Source of the DNA: Bifidobacterium apri
GTDB taxonomy: Bacteria > Actinomycetota > Actinomycetes > Actinomycetales > Bifidobacteriaceae
Direction of reading: 5' to 3'
Assembly: GCF_009299485.1 (NCBI RefSeq)
Contig: NZ_WBSO01000004.1
Span: 147,447-211,446, forward strand
DNA length: 64,000 nucleotides
Made by a program: the position numbers and the translations under genes. The notes beneath the pieces are model-generated. The model saw nothing but the letters and a program-made list of their open reading frames with translations. It was not told the DNA's origin and ran no database searches. Positions 8,566 through 16,791 of this stretch are shown in pieces; positions within the stretch are counted from its first letter, which is position 1, and every line of letters starts with the position of its first letter.

Positions 8566-8570
8566 GCTGC

Positions 8571-9665
8571 TTACTTCGCCTCGATGTACCCGAGCGCGTG
8601 CAGCATCTCAGCGCATTCGAGCGCACCGCCGGCAGCGCCGCGCAAGGTATTGTGCGCGAGTCCGACGAACTTCCAGTCGAAGATGGAGTCAGGGCGCAGA
8701 CGTCCGATGGAAATGCCCATGCCGCCCTCATAATCGACATCCAGCTTCACCTGCGGGCGATCATCCTCGGTGAGGTACTGGATGAACTGCTTCGGCGCGT
8801 GCGGCAGCCCGAGCTTGGCGGCCTCACTGGTGTAGTTCACAAGACGGTCGACGAGCTCTTCCTTCGACGGATCCTTGCCGAAGTTGATGAACACGGTGGA
8901 CGTGTGACCGTTGAGCACAGGGACGCGGATGCACTGCGAAGTGATGCGCAGCGGGCCGTCGAACGGCACGATCTGGCCGGTAGCGTCGTCCACATGGCCG
9001 AAGACCTTGAGCGGCTCCTTCTCGGACTTCGCCTCTTCGCCGGCGATGTACGGAATGATGTTGCCGACCATTTCCGGCCAGTCCTTGAAGGTCTTACCGG
9101 CACCGGAAATCGCCTGATACGTGCTGACGATCACCTCATGCGGCTCGAATTCCTTCCATGCGGCGAGAGCCGGGGTATAGGCTTGGATCGAGCAGTTCGG
9201 CTTGACGGCGATGAAGCCGCGAGTGGTGCCCAGACGCTTGCGCTGGTACTTGATGACCTCGAAATGCTGCGGGTTGATTTCCGGAACGACCATCGGCACG
9301 TCCGGCGTCCAGCGGTGGGCGCTGTTATTGGAGACCACCGGTGTTTCGGTTTTCGCGTACTGTTCCTCGATGGCGCGAATCTCATCCTTTGGCATATTCA
9401 CTGCGGAGAACAGGAAATCGACATCCGCGGAGACGTCTTCGACATCCGCCACGTCCTTGACGACCATGGACTTGACGAATTCGGGCATCGGGGTTTCCAT
9501 TTTCCAGCGTCCGCCGACAGCCTCCTCGTAGGTTTTACCGGCGCTGTGCGCCGATGCTGCGAGCGTGACCAGCTCGAACCACGGGTGATTTTCGAGCAGG
9601 GTGACGAAGCGTTGCCCGACCATGCCGGTTGCGCCGAGAATGCCGACCTTGATTTTCTGTGACAT
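8571..9665 (-). CDS. asd: Aspartate-semialdehyde dehydrogenase
   Basis: 364 residues. Rossmann motif GILGATGMVGQRF at the N-terminus, SNNSAHR, the catalytic Cys158 in KPNCSIQ, and a downstream GHTSTVF segment. It reduces aspartyl phosphate to aspartate semialdehyde with NADPH, the step after the aspartokinase encoded convergently on the other strand. Length and the PNCS/SNNSAHR motifs fit the archaeal/fungal branch of the family rather than the E. coli or typical Gram-positive branch. The ATG is preceded on its strand by GAAAGGCCATA. Confidence 0.95.
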   Translation of the reverse strand: MSQKIKVGILGATGMVGQRFVTLLENHPWFELVTLAASAHSAGKTYEEAVGGRWKMETPMPEFVKSMVVKDVADVEDVSADVDFLFSAVNMPKDEIRAIEEQYAKTETPVVSNNSAHRWTPDVPMVVPEINPQHFEVIKYQRKRLGTTRGFIAVKPNCSIQAYTPALAAWKEFEPHEVIVSTYQAISGAGKTFKDWPEMVGNIIPYIAGEEAKSEKEPLKVFGHVDDATGQIVPFDGPLRITSQCIRVPVLNGHTSTVFINFGKDPSKEELVDRLVNYTSEAAKLGLPHAPKQFIQYLTEDDRPQVKLDVDYEGGMGISIGRLRPDSIFDWKFVGLAHNTLRGAAGGALECAEMLHALGYIEAK

Positions 9666-9903
9666 TATGGCCTTTCGATTGCAAGGGTAACTGCGCAGTA
9701 CAATGCCCGAACCTTCGGTCGTGTACGTGTGCGAGCCATGCTAGCAGAACGCATACTCAGCAATCGTCCGGCTTTCATATCGTGGTCGGTTGGTTTCGGC
9801 TCGGCAGTAAGGTTTCGTGCGGCTTGCAGCACCGCGTCGTTGTGATGATGCAAGCCGGTGAACCGATTCGATGGTGCTCCGTGGGTTACGCGTGCTCCGT
9901 GGG
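9666..9903. other. asd upstream region with an 18-bp tandem duplication
   Basis: 238 bp between prs (minus) and asd (minus). An exact 18-bp direct repeat GTGCTCCGTGGGTTACGC occupies 9874-9891 and 9892-9909; the second copy overlaps the prs stop codon. The asd promoter should lie in 9680-9780 but no convincing hexamer pair was found. Confidence 0.7.
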
Positions 9904-10917
9904 TTACGCGTAGATGTTGCGCGGTCGCATGTCGTCGGGCAGCCCGTTGAGCAGCGTGGTGACCGACCCGGACTCGAAGACGGAACGGATGCCGGCTGCC
10001 AGCAGCGGCGCGACGGACAGGACGGTCATATTAGGCAGGCGCTTGCTCTGCGGTACGGGCACGGTGTCCATCAGCACGATTTCGCGGGCGCCGCAGTCCC
10101 TGAGCCGGTCGATGGCTGGGCCGGACAGCAAGCCGTGCGTGGCGACGAGCGTGACGCTTTTCGCACCGGCCGACCGCAAGGTTCGTACCGCCTCGCAAAT
10201 CGTGCCCGCGGTGTCGATCATGTCGTCGACGACGATGCAGTCGCGGTTTTCGACCTCGCCAATGATGCCGTGCGCGACCGCATGATTCGGCCGCGTGATG
10301 TCGCGGGTCTTGTGGATGAACGCGAGCGGCAGACCGCCGAGTTTCGCAGCCCACTGTTCGGAAACCTTGATGCGGCCTGCGTCGGGGGATACGACGGTCG
10401 CGTTCTCCATGGGCATGGAGCTGCGCACGTAGTCGAGCAATACCGGCATGGCGGTGAGGTGATCGACCGGGCCGTTGAAGAACCCTTGCTCTTGGGACGC
10501 GTGCAAATCGACGGTCATGATGCGGTCGGCGCCCGCGGTGCGGAACAGGTCGAACATCAGGCGTGCGGTGATGGGTTCACGGCCTTGGTGTTTTTTGTCT
10601 TGACGTGAATACCCCATGAACGGCGCGACTACCGTGATGGATTTCGCGGATGCGCGTTTGAGCGCGTCGACCATGATGAGCTGCTCCATCAGCCATGTGT
10701 TGATTGGCTCGGTGTGTGATTGGATGACGAACACGTCAGCGCCTCGAACCGGTTCGGTGAAGCGGATGTACATCTCGCCGTTCGCGAAATCATATGCGGT
10801 GGTCTCCAGCAGATGGGTGCCCAGATATTCGGCGGTTTCCTGGGCGAGCTGGGGATAGGCGCGTCCCGTGACCACTGCCAATCGCTTGTCCGGTTTGCCT
10901 TCGAGAATTGCCGACAT
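9904..10917 (-). CDS. prs: Ribose-phosphate pyrophosphokinase (PRPP synthase)
   Basis: 337 residues. Class I PRPP synthetase: FANGEMYIRF, the MGYSRQDKKHQGREPITA flexible-loop/ATP region, MTVDLHASQEQGFF, SPDAGRIKVSEQW, and the PRPP-binding loop CIVVDDMIDTAGTI. Makes 5-phosphoribosyl diphosphate from ribose 5-phosphate and ATP for purines, pyrimidines, His and Trp. I start at the internal ATG (MSAILEGKPDK) with GGAAGG upstream rather than 16 codons earlier. Divergent from the rpsF operon. Confidence 0.96.
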   Translation of the reverse strand: MSAILEGKPDKRLAVVTGRAYPQLAQETAEYLGTHLLETTAYDFANGEMYIRFTEPVRGADVFVIQSHTEPINTWLMEQLIMVDALKRASAKSITVVAPFMGYSRQDKKHQGREPITARLMFDLFRTAGADRIMTVDLHASQEQGFFNGPVDHLTAMPVLLDYVRSSMPMENATVVSPDAGRIKVSEQWAAKLGGLPLAFIHKTRDITRPNHAVAHGIIGEVENRDCIVVDDMIDTAGTICEAVRTLRSAGAKSVTLVATHGLLSGPAIDRLRDCGAREIVLMDTVPVPQSKRLPNMTVLSVAPLLAAGIRSVFESGSVTTLLNGLPDDMRPRNIYA

Positions 10918-11100
10918 CTTGCGCCTTCCCGACCCTTTGGTCGATTGATGGGATTGGAACATCACCTAATATAACAAGGCTGGGGCATAAGCTGGCGCGC
11001 ACGGTTTCGCAGTGGGCGGCAAATCGGGCGTGCCGCGGAACATGCGACGAAAGTCAGCGACCGGGAGTATGCTGGCATGGTTGTCCGCAGCACCTGCGGG

Positions 11101-11161
11101 CAGTCGCATACACACTCCTGCCGTGGAAGGTCCGCGGCCTTTAGTCCGAAGGAGGTGGGTG
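11101..11161 (+). promoter_or_regulatory. rpsF leader, possible S6:S18 control element
   Basis: The 60 bases before rpsF contain CCGCGGCC followed by TAGTCCGAAGGAGG, placing a CCGA word against the Shine-Dalgarno site. In many bacteria the S6:S18 complex represses its operon by binding a CCG-containing leader hairpin. The resemblance is suggestive only; I did not derive a full structure. Confidence 0.3.
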
Positions 11162-11455
11162 ATGTCTGCGCATAAGTACGAACTGATGTTCATTGCCGAT
11201 CCTGAGCTGGATGAGCGCGGTCTGAAGAAGCTGACCGAGCAGTATCTGGAGATCGTCACCAAGGAGGGCGGTTCTGTCGACGGCACCGATTACTGGGGTC
11301 GCCGCAAGCTCGCCTATGAGATCCAGGGCAACACCGAAGGCAACTATGTTGTCGTCAACTACACCGCTGAGCCGGCCACGAGCGACGAGCTCGACCGTCT
11401 GCTTAACCTCAGCGAGTCCGTTATCCGCACGAAGATCCTTCGCAAGGATAAGTAA
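11162..11455 (+). CDS. rpsF: 30S ribosomal protein S6
   Basis: 97 residues. Begins MSAHKYELMFIADPELDE, the typical S6 start, and contains DYWGRRKLAYEI, the conserved central strand-turn. A strong AAGGAGGTGGGTG ribosome site sets the ATG. First gene of the rpsF-ssb-rpsR-rplI operon. S6 binds with S18 on the platform of the 30S subunit. Confidence 0.98.
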   Translation: MSAHKYELMFIADPELDERGLKKLTEQYLEIVTKEGGSVDGTDYWGRRKLAYEIQGNTEGNYVVVNYTAEPATSDELDRLLNLSESVIRTKILRKDK

Positions 11456-11535
11456 GTCGTTCAGCATTGCTGAAACAAAGCTCAACAAAACGTCCGATTC
11501 ACAATCTGATCCGCAACAGATAAGAAGGTAGCGTC

Positions 11536-12177
11536 ATGGCAGGCGAGACAACAATCACCATCATCGGTAATCTCACCGCCGACCCGGAGCTGCGCACTAT
11601 CGGCAGCGGGGCGACGGTCGCGAGTTTCACCATTGCTTCCACCCCACGCACCTACAACCGCAACAGCGGCCAGTGGGAAGACGGGCAGGCGCTGTTCATG
11701 CGTTGCTCGGCGTGGCGAGACATGGCGAATCATGTCGCGCAGTCCCTCACCAAGGGCATGCGCGTCATCGCACAGGGTCGCCTGCAGCAGCGTTCCTATC
11801 AGGCGCAGGACGGTTCCAACCGTACTGTTCTCGAGATGCAGGTTGACGAAATCGGCCCTTCCCTGCGGTACGCCACCGCACAGGTGACCCGTCAGAGCTC
11901 CGGCTCCGGGTTCGCCGGCAACCGTGGCGGGTTCGCAGGCAACGCGGGGAACACCGGTAATGGCGGATTCGCCGGCAACGGTAGCTACCAGGGTGGCGCA
12001 GGCTACTCGGGCGGCTACACCGGTGGCGCTTCTGCTGCGCCTGCCATCCAGCAGGCACCTGCCGCCCCTGCCGCGGATCCATGGGGTACCTCGGGTTCCA
12101 GCCAGTCGGGATCAAGCTTCGGATCTTTCGGATCCAGCGATGATTTCGGTGGTGATTCCGAAGAACCCGAGTTCTGA
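11536..12177 (+). CDS. ssb: Single-stranded DNA-binding protein
   Basis: 213 residues. N-terminal OB fold (about residues 1-115) with [21 protein letters not shown] and [18 protein letters not shown]; then a Gly/Ala/Ser-rich linker with repeated GFAGN units; then an acidic tip ending EEPEF. The acidic tail is the usual partner-docking peptide, although its last residues differ from the common DDIPF. Located between rpsF and rpsR, the usual place for the main SSB. Binds single-stranded DNA as a tetramer in replication and repair. Confidence 0.97.
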   Translation: MAGETTITIIGNLTADPELRTIGSGATVASFTIASTPRTYNRNSGQWEDGQALFMRCSAWRDMANHVAQSLTKGMRVIAQGRLQQRSYQAQDGSNRTVLEMQVDEIGPSLRYATAQVTRQSSGSGFAGNRGGFAGNAGNTGNGGFAGNGSYQGGAGYSGGYTGGASAAPAIQQAPAAPAADPWGTSGSSQSGSSFGSFGSSDDFGGDSEEPEF

Positions 12178-12229
12178 CGAAGAGCTTTGCTTTTAGCAGT
12201 AAATACGTTTGCACTAAGGAGAACATCAG

Positions 12230-12478
12230 ATGTCACGCAAGAGGCCGCAACCGCCGGTCAAGCCGTTCAAGAAGAAGCCGAATCCACTCAAGGCCGCCAA
12301 GATCACCGAGATCGATTACAAGGACGTCGCGCTGCTGCGCAAGTTCGTGTCCGACCGCGGCAAGATCCGTTCCCGCCGTATCACCGGCGTGACTGTCCAG
12401 GAACAGCGCGAGATCGCGAAGGCCGTGAAGAACGCCCGCGAGATGGCTCTGCTGCCGTACGCCACCACCGGTCGCTGA
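12230..12478 (+). CDS. rpsR: 30S ribosomal protein S18
   Basis: 82 residues, basic. Contains [30 protein letters not shown], split here as [12 protein letters not shown] and [10 protein letters not shown], the S18 core. AAGGAG precedes the ATG. It has no CxxC zinc motif. Partner of S6 on the 30S platform; rplI follows 16 bp after its stop. Confidence 0.98.
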   Translation: MSRKRPQPPVKPFKKKPNPLKAAKITEIDYKDVALLRKFVSDRGKIRSRRITGVTVQEQREIAKAVKNAREMALLPYATTGR

Positions 12479-12494
12479 ACAGGAGGATATCGAC

Positions 12495-12941
12495 ATGGCT
12501 GAAACCAAGATCATTCTCACCCAGACCGTGGCCAACCTGGGCCACGCCGGTGACGTTGTCGAGGTGCGTCCGGGTTACGCCCGCAACTACCTCTTCCCGC
12601 AGGGTCTCGCGTTCAAGTGGACCAAGGGTGCCGCCGCTCAGATTGAAGCGATGAAGCGCGCTCGCCAGGCCAAGGCTCTCGCCACCCGCGAAGACGCCGT
12701 CGCCGCCAAGGCCGCTATCGAAGGCACGGTCGTCGAGATCGCCGCCAAGGTGTCCGAGTCCGGCAAGCTCTTCGGCGCTGTGTCCGCAGACGCGATCGCT
12801 TCCGCCCTTGCAGACAAGGCTCCGATCAGCCCGAAGTCCATCAAGGTCGAGACCATCAAGACCACCGGCGAATTCCCCGCCACTGTGGCCCTGCACCCGG
12901 AAATCTCCGCTTCCTTCACCGTCAAGGTCGTCGCGGAGTAA
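12495..12941 (+). CDS. rplI: 50S ribosomal protein L9
   Basis: 148 residues. The N-terminal L9 signature ([18 protein letters not shown] then [13 protein letters not shown]) is followed by the long connecting helix rich in Ala/Lys and the C-terminal RNA-binding domain. AGGAGG lies upstream of the ATG. Last gene of the rpsF operon; a strong intrinsic terminator follows at 13016. Confidence 0.98.
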   Translation: MAETKIILTQTVANLGHAGDVVEVRPGYARNYLFPQGLAFKWTKGAAAQIEAMKRARQAKALATREDAVAAKAAIEGTVVEIAAKVSESGKLFGAVSADAIASALADKAPISPKSIKVETIKTTGEFPATVALHPEISASFTVKVVAE

Positions 12942-13015
12942 CCGATTCCAGACTCCGGCCATGCCGCCGATTGAGGCAAATGACATGACCATATCAGTCT
13001 GAGCTTAAGCATGCG

Positions 13016-13045
13016 AAAGCCCCCGAATCCGGGGGCTTTTGTGTT
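13016..13045 (+). terminator. Intrinsic terminator after rplI
   Basis: Stem AAAGCCCCCG / CGGGGGCTTT with a very short AATC loop, followed by TTTTGTGTTT. Classic rho-independent terminator for the rpsF operon. Confidence 0.93.
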
Positions 13046-13650
13046 TCCTCGTCCATGCGTTGGCGTCAGTGCCGAATGCTGTCGGGTGCTGTCTTGCTCC
13101 ACAGGTTGCGATAACTTCGGTGGGGATGGGTGTCCGGCCGGTTGCGGCGTGTCAGACGGTAATGTCTGAATGCGATACGGGGTTTACGGCGATGGGCCGT
13201 GCCCGGCGCTGATCCCCCACGGAATCGTGGGAGAACTCGGCGGAATCCGTGATTCGGGGGTATGCTCCCACGCCGGGGCCGGGAGTTTGTCACATTCCTG
13301 GGCCTTTGCGAAAAATCTCCCAACAGGAACGTTGGAATCCGGCGTTTCTCGAAATCGGCCCCGAAGCCTCCTGTCGGGAGTTTATCTGCGGAATGCCGTA
13401 TTCCCGCCAAACTCCCGCAAATGTGTGAGAATCCACCGACCGGATTGTTGATTTGGATTTCTTTGGGCTGATCCTCCGTGCGGAACCGGTGGCATCATCC
13501 ATCATGGACTTGTCGTGACATCGACCTGTCACGCCGCGACCCGTCACCGCCCCATGGGATAATGGCATACATCGCGACGTACGCGATGCGACAATGATGC
13601 GGCGGGTTGGGATTGTCATACGGCGTGAATCCGCACGGAAGGGGAAAGCC
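13046..13650. other. 605-bp intergenic region with short repeated words
   Basis: No credible gene. The word CGGGAGTTT occurs at about 13279 and 13376 and inverted at about 13420, and several CCCAC/GTGGG pairs could fold (for example at 13217-13231). The promoter of the deacetylase gene should lie in 13500-13640. No known RNA family recognised. Confidence 0.5.
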
Positions 13651-15066
13651 ATGGTGCTCCAGCGCGATACCTCACATGTTTCAGCGACTGCGGCAACCCG
13701 TAAGCCGCATACGCCGAGACAAGGCGTCAGATTAGCAATCGCTGCGGCGCTCGTTGTGGCGTTGTCCTCGAGCGTATTCCTGCTCGCCGGTCTGGCCGCG
13801 TACGCGTGGTATCGCCGCGCACTGGCGGACTGTGTGGAATGGGGCAATACGTACCGGCTGATGGATGAGCATGTCGCAGCGTTATCCAATCAGGCCACTG
13901 TGATCGCAAATCGCGTCTCCCAGACCAAAGATGTGGACCGCAAATCGCTGGACAAGCTCGATGCCACCGCAGCGCAGGCGTCAGCGCAGCGACGGCAGGC
14001 TACGGCATCGGTGCAGACGGTTGGCGATGTCCCGTCGGCATGCCGGGCGAAACAGTCGCCGCTTGCACTTCGATCGCATGTCAACGTCTATCGTGATGCG
14101 GCTCTGGCGCTCAAACCGTGGGTGGGGCGACTGCGCAAGTCTGAACATCCGGTGGCCGTGCGCGTGCTGGCGCAAGACAGCCAGACGCTGGATGAAACAG
14201 CTGGCAGAATCCGTGCAGCATTGCCGGGCGTGCGCGAACTGGCCCGGGAAACCACAGGATTGCATGACCATCGCGTTTCCCGCGAGCTGCATAAGGCTAT
14301 CGAGGCCGCCCAATCCGTGACGGATAAGCCGAATCAGGCGTCGTACGGAACGCTGCTCGATACTGAACGACAGCTGTTCGCGCGTGCTGATGCGGCGGTG
14401 CGTGCCCGGAATATTGAGCGGGGGATTGATTGTGGACGTACAGCGTGCGTGGCGCTCACCTTTGATGACGGCCCGCGCGCCGGCACAAGCCAGCAGGTCA
14501 CAGCGGCATTGCGACGGGCGGGAGATCAGGCCACATTCTTCGCGATAGGCGGGGCGGTCGACGATGTCACACAGACAATGCTGCGCAACGATACGCGGTA
14601 CGGCATGCCGGTGGGCAGCCACACGATGTCCCACATGGATTTGCCGATGATTATGCGTTCAGGAGCTGAGCATCGGGAATTCGACGAGGCGTCGGCACGT
14701 ATCGCTCAGGCAAGCGGACGACCGGTCACCCTGCTGCGTCCCCCTCATGGTGTCGCGGATGAGGCAAGCCGACAGTATCTTGCCGACCAACTTGGCGTGG
14801 GAATTGCCTTGTATGATGTCGATTCCTATGATTGGGCGGTTGGCGCGACCGCGAGGTCGGTCCAGTGGAAGGTCACCGCCCAAGTGCGGTCGGGTTCGAT
14901 CATACTCATGCATGACATTCACAGCCATACGGCTGCAGCCTTGCCGCATATCCTTGATGCCTTGCGGGCGAAAGGCTACAGGACGGTCACGATTACGGAA
15001 TTGATTGACCGCTATCCACGTCCGGGATACGTGTACTACTCGCGGGACAACATCATTCCCTGGTAA
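13651..15066 (+). CDS. Membrane-anchored polysaccharide deacetylase (NodB/CE4 family)
   Basis: 471 residues. A signal-anchor helix at about residues 30-55 puts the rest outside the cell. A helical region (about 60-255) precedes the NodB domain: VALTFDDGP with Asp272-Asp273, the metal-binding His324 and His328 in SHTMSHMDL, RPPHG, a YDVDSYDW motif and LMHDIHSHT. This is the complete CE4 catalytic set, so it should N-deacetylate peptidoglycan or another surface glycan, which in other bacteria gives lysozyme resistance. Start chosen at the ATG preceded by GGAAGGGGAAAGCC, 19 codons inside the longest frame. Substrate not determinable here. Confidence 0.9.
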   Translation: MVLQRDTSHVSATAATRKPHTPRQGVRLAIAAALVVALSSSVFLLAGLAAYAWYRRALADCVEWGNTYRLMDEHVAALSNQATVIANRVSQTKDVDRKSLDKLDATAAQASAQRRQATASVQTVGDVPSACRAKQSPLALRSHVNVYRDAALALKPWVGRLRKSEHPVAVRVLAQDSQTLDETAGRIRAALPGVRELARETTGLHDHRVSRELHKAIEAAQSVTDKPNQASYGTLLDTERQLFARADAAVRARNIERGIDCGRTACVALTFDDGPRAGTSQQVTAALRRAGDQATFFAIGGAVDDVTQTMLRNDTRYGMPVGSHTMSHMDLPMIMRSGAEHREFDEASARIAQASGRPVTLLRPPHGVADEASRQYLADQLGVGIALYDVDSYDWAVGATARSVQWKVTAQVRSGSIILMHDIHSHTAAALPHILDALRAKGYRTVTITELIDRYPRPGYVYYSRDNIIPW

Positions 15067-15114
15067 TCGGGTAGGGGCCGTGGCGACGTGGGTTGAACTG
15101 TTGTGCGCGGCTGA

Positions 15115-15144
15115 TTCGTGTTGTCCGCGCGATTGGTGTATACT
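15115..15144 (+). promoter_or_regulatory. Promoter of the SRP RNA gene
   Basis: TTCGTG (15115-15120) and TATACT (15139-15144) with an 18-bp spacer, placing transcription start near 15151, at the 5' end of the SRP RNA. Confidence 0.55.
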
Positions 15145-15151
15145 CACATAC

Positions 15152-15236
15152 GCCTCCGCATGGCGTTACGTCACCCAACTCCCCCAGGGCAGGAATGCAG
15201 CAAGGGTAAGTGGCCTCTGACGGGTGTGCGGAGGTT
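15152..15236 (+). ncRNA. ffs: Signal recognition particle RNA (4.5S type)
   Basis: The SRP domain IV signature GGGCAGGAATGCAGCAAGG is present at 15187-15205, with symmetric-loop sequences on both sides. The ends pair as CCTCCGCA (15153-15160) with TGCGGAGG (15227-15234), followed by a run TTTTCTTTT that can terminate transcription. About 85 nt. It binds Ffh to target nascent membrane proteins. Confidence 0.95.
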
Positions 15237-15484
15237 TTCTTTTACCATTTGCGCATAGGGGCACGTGGAGTCGGGCGTATAGGAAAAACGTGGTGTTCTA
15301 GACCCAGTTTCGGTCATTGGACGTGCCGATGCCGGTCGATTGCTGCTATCGTCGCGTTTCTTCCACCCGTGCTGGGTGTCGGCAGTTGTGGATGCATCGA
15401 CTGTCCGAATGGCGGGCATACCATTTTCAGTGAGAACAATGAATGTTAGCGTAATAAAACTTATTCACATCACGAAGGAGCAAT
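15237..15484. other. Gap between ffs and the accessory export cassette
   Basis: 248 bp with no gene. It is a plausible left boundary for the cassette that follows; no att-like repeat of the ffs 3' end was seen further right. AT content rises near 15440-15480 just before the next gene. Confidence 0.4.
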
Positions 15485-15802
15485 ATGAATAAGAAAAAAG
15501 GAGCTGTGTCAGTGCTGATTGCATTGTTGACATGCAGCCTTGCAATTCCAGCGAATGCAGCATCATCAGGTGATTACCGTGCGGCTGGGGTAAACATTCG
15601 TAATTCCACAGGAGTAAGGCGTAGCAGAGTGCTTGGTGCAGGGTATCCCGGCCAGCGGCTGACGGCGTACTGTGAGGAATGGAATTACGAAGAAAACAGT
15701 GGGGACTGGTTCTATCATCAAAACAGAAGGACACGCATCAAAGGGTATTCCCTCGGAAGATATCTGCGGGTGGATCGGCTCGTGCCACACGGCTGCTACT
15801 GA
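15485..15802 (+). CDS. Small secreted SH3b-domain protein
   Basis: 105 residues. Signal peptide (MNKKKGAVSVLIALLTCSLA, cleavage near ANAAS). The mature part resembles a bacterial SH3 domain: VNIRNSTGVRRSRVLGAGYPGQ, then GDWFYH and IKGYSLGRYLRV, in the order seen in SH3b repeats. Such domains bind cell-wall peptides or act in secreted wall enzymes; here it is the only domain. AGGAGCAAT precedes the ATG. First gene of a run of five on the plus strand that ends with a MacAB-like exporter. Function unknown. Confidence 0.75.
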   Translation: MNKKKGAVSVLIALLTCSLAIPANAASSGDYRAAGVNIRNSTGVRRSRVLGAGYPGQRLTAYCEEWNYEENSGDWFYHQNRRTRIKGYSLGRYLRVDRLVPHGCY

Positions 15803-15847
15803 TTTGCAAGTTATCCGATAGTCAAGGAACATACGGGGGGAAATATC

Positions 15848-16771
15848 GTGGGAACATGCCGTCGCTCGCTTACTGTACTTTGCACGATGCTGTTGTGCAT
15901 CTCGTGTGCTGCCTGCGGGGCTGACAATACGAACGACAATGCGCTCAGCGCCGCAGATTTATACGGTTCCGGGCATACTGACAAAAGTACGAGTCAGCCG
16001 TCGTCGACAACGACATCCCGAGCGGAGGACGCTGCACCATGGGTTTCCCCCTTTGACACGTATTTTCTCGAAGGAGAAAGAGAACATGTCGTCGATCAGG
16101 CGCGAGATCGTCTTGTACGTGCTTGCATGACTTCCCAAGGTTTTGAATATCAAGGTGATGTGGGCGCCTCTGACGAATCCGCAGGTGAAGCAGACGCTGA
16201 TTTCGCTGCAACATGGGGGCCTTCTGATGAGGATACCGCGCGACAGTATGGATACGCCGCGCCGATCACGGCAAACAGCGAAGGCGGTGGAGCGGCTTCA
16301 GCATCCTATCCCTCGGGCTATATACATGCCTTGATCAACGAGGAGAACACCGGGTGCATTGACCAGGCCGATGCTCGACTGGGGTATGGCGATACCTGGT
16401 TCTCCGCCATGGGGGCATATGAGAAAATCCGCGATGATGCAGATGCCAAGGCTCTCGCTGCGGACAAAGTGCATCGAGTGATGCAGCAGTGGGGAACTTG
16501 CATGGCAAATCGTGGTTATACCAACAGGGATCCGAGAGAATTGGTCGGTGAATACGCTGACAGGCAGGCGGGGACTTCGCCGGACACTGCGGAGCAGAAA
16601 GCCGCCATGGCTGATGCCGCATGCAAGGTATCCACAGGATTCATGCAGACAATTCGCGAATCATACGCGGAAGCGGAGCGGCAGGCGGTGTCGGACAACC
16701 AAGCGACGATGGACCAGATAAAACAACTATCCGAAACCATATATGCCAATGCGAAACGAGAACTTGCATAG
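15848..16771 (+). CDS. Hypothetical lipoprotein
   Basis: 307 residues from a GTG preceded by GGGGGGAAATATC. The N-terminus is a lipoprotein signal (hydrophobic stretch then ISCAACG), so the mature protein is probably lipid-anchored. A Ser/Thr-rich spacer (about 30-60) leads to a helical domain with paired Cys residues (for example in RACMTSQGF, NTGCIDQA, GTCMANRGY and DAACKV), suggesting disulphides. The C-terminal 60 residues are Ala/Glu/Gln-rich helix. No family recognised. It is 45 bp after the SH3b gene and 20 bp before the MacA-like gene, so probably co-expressed with the exporter. Confidence 0.75.
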   Translation: MGTCRRSLTVLCTMLLCISCAACGADNTNDNALSAADLYGSGHTDKSTSQPSSTTTSRAEDAAPWVSPFDTYFLEGEREHVVDQARDRLVRACMTSQGFEYQGDVGASDESAGEADADFAATWGPSDEDTARQYGYAAPITANSEGGGAASASYPSGYIHALINEENTGCIDQADARLGYGDTWFSAMGAYEKIRDDADAKALAADKVHRVMQQWGTCMANRGYTNRDPRELVGEYADRQAGTSPDTAEQKAAMADAACKVSTGFMQTIRESYAEAERQAVSDNQATMDQIKQLSETIYANAKRELA

Positions 16772-16791
16772 CATCGGTGAAACAGGTGACA

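Larger units (their letters stand above)
7900..8570. other. 671-bp convergent intergenic region with two repeat systems
   Basis: Gap between the 3' ends of the ACT-domain gene and asd. No credible coding frame. It contains the 73-bp-period palindrome array (8208-8446) and, next to the asd stop, a 13-bp tandem repeat (8487-8565). An imperfect triple repeat of ACTATCCGGA-like words lies at 8161-8190, just before the palindrome array. Confidence 0.7.

Noticed and set aside
8259..9662. 467-codon plus-strand frame across asd
   Set aside because: Exact antisense of asd plus the repeat region; no ribosome site; Arg/Asp/His-rich shadow.
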